A stretch of 13,325 bases of DNA from an uncultured Lachnospiraceae bacterium. Lineage in GTDB: Bacteria > Bacillota > Clostridia > Lachnospirales > Lachnospiraceae. The position numbers and the translations under genes are program-made. Location: assembly GCA_910580015.1 (NCBI GenBank), contig CAJTVT010000037.1, positions 1-13,325 of the forward strand, read 5' to 3'. The notes below the pieces were generated by a model that did no database searches, was not told the DNA's origin, and worked only from the letters and a program-made list of their open reading frames with translations. Of the stretch, positions 7,357-13,325 are shown one piece after another; position 1 is the stretch's first letter, and each line of letters starts with the position of its first letter.

Positions 7357-10300
7357 TTACATCTCCTCCTGCATTTTCTTTAAAATTTCCTCGTCATCCT
7401 TAATGTTTTCCAACTTCCGATAACTCTGGCCAGGAATGCCTGGATCAAAACCACAAATTCCTCGATATGGACAGTAATCACATCCAGTCTCCTCCTTCAA
7501 CAGATATGGATTAGCAGAGATCTCTCCATCAAAAATCTTCTGTCCAATTTGCCGGATCTTGTGATTTACATAGCCAGACAAAATCTGAAATTCTTCTTCT
7601 CCAGCTTTTTTTGCCTTGGAACTGACACTCTCATCTGAAATCTCAGAAGCAACTCCCTTTAATTTTAATTCTTCCAAAATTTCTTCCTGAATCTGTGTAT
7701 CTGTCTTCTTAATGTCTCCCTCAATCATTGGATCATCAATGTGATAATAATACATTCCTCCTGGCATCACATGTTTATTTGGATATTTCTGTTTTAATAT
7801 CTCTACAGCCGAATTCAGATATACCACAAGCTGAAGCTGAAGTCCATGATACAACGACAACAATTGAAAATCTCGACTGCCAGATTTATAATCCACTATT
7901 TTAACATACACTGCATCCTCTGTCTTGTGGGTGTCTATCCGGTCGATTCTCCCTCTAAGACGCATTTTCTCCTGATCATTTAAAATAAAATTTACTGCCT
8001 CCAGGCTTTGGGCAAAAGAAAACGAGATCTCATAGCCTTCTGGAGAAAAATGACTGGTTTTTATCTGCTCTGCGATTGTTTCTACTGTCCGTCTTAAAAT
8101 ACGCCGCATCCGCTCCAACAGATATGTTGTCCGAGCCTCCTGCAACAACATACTATCAAAACCATCCCCCAACGCCTGCGTCACTGCCTGTTCGATCAAC
8201 TTCTCTTCCACTTCTTTTGGTACATCAAACCAGTGATAACCTGCTTGTTCCATAGCATTTGCATAACATTCCAGCACCTGATGAAACATCATTCCCATAT
8301 CCACTGGAGCAAATTCTCCTAAATTACGCTCCTGGAGTTTTAATCCATATTGGAGAAAATGGCTGCAAGCACAGGCGCTGAAACGTTCCAAACGGGTCAC
8401 ACTGTTCTCCAACACATTTCCATACAGGGCTCTTGTAACCTGTTTTCCCATATTTTGACCTTGATACTGGTAAAATGCTGCGTCCAAAAAAGCACAAAGC
8501 CATCCACTCCAGTAAGGTTGCGTTTCATACCATTGATACAGTCCCATCCATTCCTTTGAAAACTCTCCTCGTTTTGCTTTTTTCAACCCTTCGACAAAAA
8601 ATTTTCGGCTGCTCTTTGGCGTAACAATTTGCTCCATTCCGGTCTGTTCTTCGATACGTACAGGGACAAATTCAGGAAACATCTTTTGTATTGTTCCAAC
8701 TAAGTAAGATTTCCGGCTCTCCTTCCCTTCCTGATTGACTCGGAACCAAGTGAGATATAAACGCTCGGAAGGTTTTGTCAGATTCAAGTAAAGATAAAAT
8801 TTCTGAATAAAACTTCGTTGCCGATCCGTAGGAGAAAGTTCCATTTGGTTTTCAGCAAATAATTCCCGATCTGCCTGAGAAATAATCCCGCCATGCTCCA
8901 CTGCCTTCGGAATCAAACCGTCATTGACACCTGCAAAGAATAATACTTTAATATCAGACAGTCGACTTCTCTCAATATCTCCAAAGACCACGCGATCATA
9001 CCCTGGAGGAATAATGCCAATTGCAGCTGCCTCCATCCCTGCTTCCAAAATTTCCCGATATTCCCTTACCCGCATCTGCTCCTCTCCCAGAAGATCCACC
9101 ATCTTATCCAGCAAATCCATGACTGTTTTATAAATCTGAGCATATTCTTTGGCAAGAGCTGTTTCCCCCTCTTCCTGAAACTGTGTTTCATATTCTTTCA
9201 GCTTTGCTTCCACATTCAGGGAATAAATCAATTCATAAAATACCTGAGATTCTTCCCGAACTGTGCCATACTGTCTCTTTTTCTCCTTTTGAGTGGACTC
9301 TTCCTCTGTCTCTTGTTTTTCTTCCTGCCTACGGAAAATTTCTCGCAGAGGGCCAAACTGCTCTGATAACCGTTCCCGCAGCTCATTTATCAGATCCAAT
9401 TCCTCTTGATTTTGGACACTGCCCCTGCGTACCCATTTCTTTTTCCACTTGTTAAATCCCCGAATATTTTGTGCCAACAGATAATTTTCCAAAATATCAA
9501 TTTCCTCCATGGAAAATCCAGAAAGCCCACAGCGCAGATATCCCAACACAGCCTCATAGGAAAAATCCTGCTCTATTACCAATAACGCCTGTCTTAAAAA
9601 TTCTGTCATAGGATGAAATAAAATATCTCTTCTGGTATCTAAAAACAAAGGAATCTCGTAAAGACCAAAAATCTCCTCTGCATAATTCGCATACATCTCC
9701 ACATCCCCACAGACAATTGCAATATCTTTATAACGGTACCTCTGCTCCCGAACCAGTTCTTTGATCCTTCTGGCAATAAAATCCAACTCCTGTCTGGGAT
9801 TTTGCAGCGAATAAAGAAAAATACTCTGTCTGGAATTGTCCTTTTTATGCTGCTCTACCTCAATTGGCTGTTTTCGATTCTCCTCCTCTTGTCCTTCAGA
9901 TTTAGATGTCAGAAACGCTTCTGGTCTAGAACGAAACAAATTCTGCTCTAACCAAAGCAGGGAAGGAGAAGAAGAAAAACGGCTATTTTCCCCATGGCAC
10001 ACCCAGTATGGTTCGAGAATCTCAACATGTTGACTGGCCGCTAAACCCGTAAGCGTATCCACCGTCTTTTTACTCATATAAAATAGTTCTTGAATCCCTT
10101 GACAATGATAGGGATCTTCACGCCGATCTAACGTTACTGTCACCAAAATTTCCTGGGTCAATTTGAATAGCCTTTCCAACAGATAATACTGCACTGGAGT
10201 AAATCCTGTAAAACCGTCCAATACTATGACTGAATTTCGCAAAATCTCTGATTGGTCTGCCACTTGAGCCAGGACTTCCAACAGTTCTTCCGCCGTAATA

Positions 10301-10821
10301 AATTTCCCATGTAGATAATCTAAAAAACTCTGATACATCGTTTGAATATCCTGCATTTTATAGCGAAACAACAAGGACTGGTGCGTCTGTTCGATGAGCA
10401 CATCTAACTGATTGGGAGCGATCCGATACTGCGTCAGTTCCGAGATAATCGACTTGATCTCAGTAATATATCCAGTCTTTTTCATACTGGCTTTCATCAA
10501 TTTTAAATTCTCCTGTTGTTCTTCTGCCACTCGTCTCAGGACCAAATTCTTGCCAGTTTCTTCTAGAACATTCAAATTTCCCATGCCAAGTTCATCAAAA
10601 ATCCGGTAAGCCAAACGATTAAAACTTACCACATCCACATTCATAATACTGTGCTGACTCTGCCTTGCAACCAAATCTCTCTGCGTCTGCATAGTAAACT
10701 GTTCTGGTACCAGAACAAAAAATGTGATATCTGACTCCCCCTTCGATCGCTCCAAAATCTTTCGGTATATATAATCTGATTTTCCGCTGCCTGAACCTCC
10801 AAAAATCAACTGCAATGACAT
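7357..10821 (-). CDS. addB: AddB, helicase-nuclease subunit B
   Basis: The second subunit of AddAB. It supplies a nuclease, a helicase-like scaffold involved in recognising the Chi-type regulatory site, and an iron-sulfur cluster. The N-terminus MSLQLIFGGSGSGKS contains an intact Walker A motif (K14). The C-terminal nuclease shows H847 (MMFHQVLE), D960 (RGRIDRID), D977 and K979 (VDYKSG). Four cysteines fit the known AddB 4Fe-4S arrangement: C817, then C1114, C1117 and C1123 (GCDYCPYRGIC); C819 is an extra cysteine near the first ligand. Residues about 495-527 and 305-332 are highly charged linkers. I start it at ATG 10821, with AAGGAG seven bases upstream. A TTG at 10842 would add seven residues (MAKRRKS) ahead of the conserved beginning and is unlikely. 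It follows the PHP gene by 24 bp and precedes addA by five. Confidence 0.97.
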   Translation of the reverse strand: MSLQLIFGGSGSGKSDYIYRKILERSKGESDITFFVLVPEQFTMQTQRDLVARQSQHSIMNVDVVSFNRLAYRIFDELGMGNLNVLEETGKNLVLRRVAEEQQENLKLMKASMKKTGYITEIKSIISELTQYRIAPNQLDVLIEQTHQSLLFRYKMQDIQTMYQSFLDYLHGKFITAEELLEVLAQVADQSEILRNSVIVLDGFTGFTPVQYYLLERLFKLTQEILVTVTLDRREDPYHCQGIQELFYMSKKTVDTLTGLAASQHVEILEPYWVCHGENSRFSSSPSLLWLEQNLFRSRPEAFLTSKSEGQEEENRKQPIEVEQHKKDNSRQSIFLYSLQNPRQELDFIARRIKELVREQRYRYKDIAIVCGDVEMYANYAEEIFGLYEIPLFLDTRRDILFHPMTEFLRQALLVIEQDFSYEAVLGYLRCGLSGFSMEEIDILENYLLAQNIRGFNKWKKKWVRRGSVQNQEELDLINELRERLSEQFGPLREIFRRQEEKQETEEESTQKEKKRQYGTVREESQVFYELIYSLNVEAKLKEYETQFQEEGETALAKEYAQIYKTVMDLLDKMVDLLGEEQMRVREYREILEAGMEAAAIGIIPPGYDRVVFGDIERSRLSDIKVLFFAGVNDGLIPKAVEHGGIISQADRELFAENQMELSPTDRQRSFIQKFYLYLNLTKPSERLYLTWFRVNQEGKESRKSYLVGTIQKMFPEFVPVRIEEQTGMEQIVTPKSSRKFFVEGLKKAKRGEFSKEWMGLYQWYETQPYWSGWLCAFLDAAFYQYQGQNMGKQVTRALYGNVLENSVTRLERFSACACSHFLQYGLKLQERNLGEFAPVDMGMMFHQVLECYANAMEQAGYHWFDVPKEVEEKLIEQAVTQALGDGFDSMLLQEARTTYLLERMRRILRRTVETIAEQIKTSHFSPEGYEISFSFAQSLEAVNFILNDQEKMRLRGRIDRIDTHKTEDAVYVKIVDYKSGSRDFQLLSLYHGLQLQLVVYLNSAVEILKQKYPNKHVMPGGMYYYHIDDPMIEGDIKKTDTQIQEEILEELKLKGVASEISDESVSSKAKKAGEEEFQILSGYVNHKIRQIGQKIFDGEISANPYLLKEETGCDYCPYRGICGFDPGIPGQSYRKLENIKDDEEILKKMQEEM

Positions 10822-10828
10822 ACTTTTT

Positions 10829-10834
10829 CTCCTT
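10829..10834 (-). promoter_or_regulatory. Ribosome binding site deciding the addB start
   Basis: On the minus strand AAGGAG stands seven bases before the ATG at 10821. The upstream in-frame TTG at 10842 would place this site inside the coding sequence. The protein family begins at the MSLQ-like strand that leads into the P-loop, which agrees with the ATG. Confidence 0.75.
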
Positions 10835-10845
10835 TTTGCCAAGAT

Positions 10846-11565
10846 TTAGGCTGTTCCATAATTGATATAGTTGTACAATTCCTCACTATGGCTATTTATA
10901 ATTAACTCCTCTGGAAACTCTACTGATTCCAACAGCTCGACTGCAAGTGTATGTTCTCCCACCATACAGTCCACATGTGCATCCGAATCCATCACAATGG
11001 GAACCTGATACTTCATACATTTTTTTAACATTTCTGTATAATTCTCTCTGGCATTCTGTCGATATCCTTTGGGTGACAAAGAGGTATTATTTACCTCCAA
11101 CAATACATGATAATCTCTTGCAGCTTTGACCAACAGTTCATAATCTACCGGAAAACGACTGTCATCTGGATGGGCAATAATATTAATGTATGGGTTTTCC
11201 ATCGCTTTGAGATATGCGGATGTATTTTCATGAATACCCCCTGAAACAAAACATGGTGGATGTATACTCGCCAAGGTGATATCCATCTGTTTTAAAACAG
11301 ATTCTGGCAAATCCACGTTGCCCTCATAGTCCATAATGTTCAGTTCCACGCCATACAAGACTGTCATAGTTTCATACTTCCTAGGAAGCACCCTGTAATT
11401 TACAAAATAAATCTCATGACAACTTCCTGGCATGGCAGGTCCATGCTCTGTAATCGCAAATATCTCCATTCCTCTTTTGTACGCCACCTGTATCATTTCA
11501 TTTCTGGTATTATATGCATGTCCACTTGCAATTGTATGAGTATGCAAATCCATCTTATCTTTCAT
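10846..11565 (-). CDS. PHP-domain phosphatase, YcdX-like
   Basis: A cytoplasmic metal-dependent phosphoesterase of the PHP family, closest in layout to the E. coli YcdX type (about 245 residues; 239 here). The expected trinuclear metal site is complete: H8 and H10 (DLHTHT), H16, H41 (TEHGP), E74 (GVELN), H102 (ASIHPP), H132 (AHPDD), D195 and H197 (DSDAH). The physiological substrate of this subgroup is not firmly known. Members are often labelled histidinol-phosphatase-like, but no histidine genes are nearby, so I would not infer that role. The ATG at 11565 is preceded by AGGAGG at a short spacing of four bases. The next in-frame ATG (11553) is too far from that site. It appears to be the first gene of the leftward operon that includes addBA. 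Confidence 0.92.
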   Translation of the reverse strand: MKDKMDLHTHTIASGHAYNTRNEMIQVAYKRGMEIFAITEHGPAMPGSCHEIYFVNYRVLPRKYETMTVLYGVELNIMDYEGNVDLPESVLKQMDITLASIHPPCFVSGGIHENTSAYLKAMENPYINIIAHPDDSRFPVDYELLVKAARDYHVLLEVNNTSLSPKGYRQNARENYTEMLKKCMKYQVPIVMDSDAHVDCMVGEHTLAVELLESVEFPEELIINSHSEELYNYINYGTA

Positions 11566-11613
11566 ATTTCCTCCTGATATCTACTGCTCGCATTGATATG
11601 ATTTAATACTTGT

Positions 11614-11642
11614 ATTCTAATAGTTCTCAGAAGAAAAAACAA
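11614..11642 (-). promoter_or_regulatory. Candidate promoter of the PHP-addBA-maf operon
   Basis: On the minus strand a -35-like TTGTTT (11637-11642) and a -10-like TAGAAT (11614-11619) are separated by exactly 17 bp. This would give a leader of about 40 bases ahead of the PHP gene ATG at 11565. The -35 box matches the housekeeping consensus only in part, so the assignment is moderate. Confidence 0.45.
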
Positions 11643-11707
11643 GATAAAGAAATATTCCCATTGTAAAATAATGAAATTCCAAAATTGTTATTAGGAAAAT
11701 ATCAAAA

Positions 11708-11734
11708 TTGAACGCAAAAACTTGATGATATAAT
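11708..11734 (+). promoter_or_regulatory. Candidate extended -10 promoter of the binding-protein gene
   Basis: TATAAT at 11729-11734 is a perfect -10 box and is preceded by TG one base upstream (TGaTATAAT), the extended -10 motif. A TTGAAC at 11708-11713 could act as the -35 box, but the spacer is only 15 bp. The extended -10 may compensate for this. The leader before the ATG at 11789 would be about 48 bases. Confidence 0.6.
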
Positions 11735-11788
11735 AACACATTCCTTCTCCTCCACATACCATAATAAAAAGACATTAAGGACGAAAAC

Positions 11789-12811
11789 ATGAAAAAAAGA
11801 TTCTTTCGCTTTTTAACTACATTAATATGTATCTCTGCCTTATTGGGAAGTTCTGTCCTCTGTGGCTGCTCTGGCAAAGGAAACACCTCCAAAGACTCTG
11901 TAAAGATTACGTTAAATGAAGTAGCACATTCTATTTTTTATGCCCCAATGTATGTTGCAATCCAGGAGGGATATTTTGAAGAAGAAGGTATTGATCTGAC
12001 TCTGATCACAGGTTTTGGTGCAGATAAAACAATGACTGCCGTTCTTTCTGGTGAAGCAGAGATCGGATTTATGGGGCCAGAAACCACTGTTTATACCTAT
12101 AACGAAGGTGCCCAAGACTATGTGGTAAATTTTGCGCAGTTAACCCAACGTGCTGGAAATTTCCTAGTAGCACGAGAAGAAATGCCTGATTTTACCTGGG
12201 AGGATCTAAAAGGAAAAAATGTTCTGGGAGGCAGAAAAGGCGGAATGCCTGAAATGATTTTTGAATACATTTTAAGGCAGAATGAAATTGATCCTGCAAC
12301 AGATCTGTCCATTGATCAAAGCATTGACTTCGGTTCCACCGCTGCGGCTTTCGCCAGTGGAAAAGGCGATTTCTCTGTAGAATTTGAACCAGGCGCAACC
12401 TCCCTAGAATTAGAGGGAAATGGTTATGTAGTAGCCTCACTTGGTGTGGATTCTGGTTATGTCCCTTATACAGCTTTCAGTGCAAAAGCAGAGTATATAA
12501 AAGAGAATCCAGATATTATTCAGAAATTTACCAATGCCCTGCAAAAAGGACTGGACTATACCAGGACTCACTCCCCAGAAGAGATTGCAAAAGTCATTGC
12601 TCCTCAATTTAAAGAAACAGACTCTGAAACTCTGACTGCCATTGTGACAAGATATCATGAACAAGATACCTGGAAAGAAAACCTGATAATGGAAGAGGAC
12701 AGTTACCAATTACTCCTAGAAGTCCTCTCTGATTCTGGGGAACTGACGAATTCTCCTCCATACACGGAATTAGTAGATCCCTCCTATGCCCAAAAAGCCT
12801 GTAACAAATAA
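11789..12811 (+). CDS. ABC transporter substrate-binding lipoprotein, NMT1/THI5-like
   Basis: A predicted extracytoplasmic solute receptor of the family that includes the nitrate, sulfonate, taurine and thiamine-precursor binding proteins (NrtA, SsuA, TauA, ThiY). It would be tethered to the membrane by lipid at C27. The signal peptide is MKKRFFRF followed by a hydrophobic core and the lipobox LCGC. Family features include HSIFYAPMYVAIQEGYFEEEGIDL (about 46-69), the AVLSGEAEIGF strand-turn (about 84-94) and DLKGKNVLGGRKGGMPE (about 138-154). At 340 residues it is full length. AAGG stands eight bases before the ATG. No permease or ATPase gene adjoins it: a hairpin and an opposing gene follow. 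The partner transporter must be encoded elsewhere or be absent. The ligand cannot be deduced. Confidence 0.9.
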   Translation: MKKRFFRFLTTLICISALLGSSVLCGCSGKGNTSKDSVKITLNEVAHSIFYAPMYVAIQEGYFEEEGIDLTLITGFGADKTMTAVLSGEAEIGFMGPETTVYTYNEGAQDYVVNFAQLTQRAGNFLVAREEMPDFTWEDLKGKNVLGGRKGGMPEMIFEYILRQNEIDPATDLSIDQSIDFGSTAAAFASGKGDFSVEFEPGATSLELEGNGYVVASLGVDSGYVPYTAFSAKAEYIKENPDIIQKFTNALQKGLDYTRTHSPEEIAKVIAPQFKETDSETLTAIVTRYHEQDTWKENLIMEEDSYQLLLEVLSDSGELTNSPPYTELVDPSYAQKACNK

Positions 12812-12842
12812 ACTGACGCTTCCTTGCTAATAAAATATTTAT

Positions 12843-12879
12843 CTATCTATTCGGTGATTCTAGATCACCGAATAGATAG
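12843..12879. terminator. Long perfect hairpin between convergent genes
   Basis: A 16-bp perfect inverted repeat joins 12843-12858 (CTATCTATTCGGTGAT) to 12864-12879, with the five-base loop TCTAG. It sits 31 bp after the stop codon of the binding-protein gene and about 40 bp after the stop of the opposing gene. Plus-strand transcripts have no U-tract behind it (CACTGACTAG follows). Minus-strand transcripts run into ATAAATATTTTATTA, which is loosely U-rich. It probably serves as a terminator or 3'-end stabiliser for one or both genes, but it is not a textbook intrinsic terminator. Confidence 0.6.
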
Positions 12880-12919
12880 CACTGACTAGAATTCACTCAA
12901 AGCCCTTTCTATTTCTCTT

Positions 12920-13325
12920 CTATTTTCGCTTTTGCCTGCACATGGCAAATTTCGACAAAAAATCCTGGTTCGCTTTCTGCCCAATCTTCCAGTTTCCAGC
13001 TCCGAGCTCTGTAATCCAATTTTGGATTTCTAAAATTTGCTCATGGGTAAATTTCCAGATTTCCATAGGCGTCTCATTTAAAAGAATACTTTTTAGATAA
13101 GCCAAATTATCTGGCTCTCTCCAAAACGAATTTTCTTCCAATGTATGTAAATATTCATCAGAGATAAATCGAACATAAGCGTTTGGTATCTCTCCAATCA
13201 CCGCATCTTCATCCCACACCATAACCTTCACCATCTTATATGAAGTCTTGTGATAAGAATCTGTTACTTGATAAGTAATCGTAAATTCTTCTTGGGACTC
13301 TGTCTGCATCTTAAATACCTGGGGA
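12920..13325 (-). CDS. C-terminal part of an uncharacterised protein, open at the window edge
   Basis: I do not recognise the family with confidence. The frame ends at a TAG at 12920 and stays open to the right edge, so about 134 residues are visible and the true start probably lies beyond the window. An ATG at 13309 exists but has only a weak AGG eight bases upstream. The first visible part (EEFTITYQVTDSYHKTSYKMVKVMVWDED) has the rhythm of an Ig-like beta-sandwich repeat of surface or extracellular proteins, in which Y-x-VTD is followed by a strand ending in V-x-V. The remainder is rich in Trp, Asn and Glu (WREPDNLAYLKSIL, FTHEQILEIQNWITELGAGNWKIG) and looks helical. No membrane anchor is visible at the C-terminus. 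The surface-protein idea is inference. Confidence 0.6.
   Translation of the reverse strand, partial: PQVFKMQTESQEEFTITYQVTDSYHKTSYKMVKVMVWDEDAVIGEIPNAYVRFISDEYLHTLEENSFWREPDNLAYLKSILLNETPMEIWKFTHEQILEIQNWITELGAGNWKIGQKANQDFLSKFAMCRQKRK

Larger units (their letters stand above)
11566..11788. promoter_or_regulatory. Divergent intergenic control region
   Basis: This AT-rich gap separates the leftward operon from the rightward lipoprotein gene and must hold the start signals of both. One promoter candidate is seen on each strand, with about 65 bp between their -35 boxes. The stretch between them is poor in GC and contains no long perfect dyad. No riboswitch-like structure or tRNA-like fold is apparent in either leader. 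Confidence 0.6.

Noticed and set aside
3674..10842. Many plus-strand reading frames of 60-110 codons opposite addA, addB and the other minus-strand genes.
   Set aside because: They lie antisense to intact, well-recognised genes, lack convincing ribosome binding sites, and their translations show no domain pattern.
10822..10842. A TTG start giving an AddB longer by seven residues (MAKRRKS).
   Set aside because: The strong AAGGAG site is correctly spaced for the ATG at 10821 and would lie inside the longer coding sequence. AddB proteins begin near the P-loop strand.
10846..11565. Calling the PHP protein a histidinol-phosphatase (hisK) of histidine synthesis.
   Set aside because: The metal site and length fit the YcdX-like subgroup and no histidine biosynthesis gene is present in the window.
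11652..11702. An imperfect inverted repeat, ATATTCC with GGAAAATAT, as an operator between the divergent promoters.
   Set aside because: The arms are short, mismatched and 35 bp apart in very AT-rich sequence, so chance pairing is likely.
11617..11892. A 91-codon minus-strand reading frame across the divergent control region.
   Set aside because: It overlaps the start and signal peptide of the binding-protein gene, covers both promoter candidates, is full of AT-driven Phe/Tyr/Leu codons, and has no recognisable domain.

Overview
The window looks like chromosomal DNA from a low-GC Gram-positive anaerobe, most probably a clostridium of the Lachnospiraceae type. The basis is the AT-rich composition, strong AGGAGG-type ribosome binding sites, two lipoprotein signal peptides, and an AddA/AddB-type recombination nuclease in place of RecBCD. 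The genus is inferred from general resemblance. No phage, transposase, CRISPR array, tRNA or rRNA gene is visible.

Layout. Positions 1-289 are non-coding. They hold a strongly structured segment (1-110) that resembles an intergenic repeat, and a nested inverted repeat (144-189) that probably ends the large leftward transcription unit. From 11565 down to 290, seven genes run on the minus strand with gaps of 5-47 bp and good ribosome binding sites: a PHP-domain phosphoesterase, addB, addA, maf, an acidic 87-residue protein of unknown function, an FAD-dependent dehydrogenase, and a PrsA/PpiC-like lipoprotein. Positions 11566-11788 form a divergent control region with a promoter candidate on each strand. 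Rightward from it runs a single gene for an NMT1/THI5-like ABC substrate-binding lipoprotein (11789-12811). A 16-bp perfect hairpin (12843-12879) follows. The right end carries the C-terminal part of a minus-strand protein whose reading frame stays open to the window edge.

How the genes fit together. AddA and AddB form the helicase-nuclease that processes double-strand breaks for RecA. Maf hydrolyses non-canonical or surplus nucleotides, so the middle of the operon has a genome-maintenance theme. The flanking PHP phosphatase, dehydrogenase and foldase-like lipoprotein have no evident mechanistic link to it and may simply be co-transcribed housekeeping genes.

I did not find a convincing new biological system. 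The points most worth checking are the left-hand element with mutually exclusive pairings, the PpiC-like lipoprotein lacking both conserved parvulin histidines, the cysteine cluster in the dehydrogenase, the acidic 87-residue protein, the substrate-binding protein without an adjacent transporter, and the hairpin without a U-tract.
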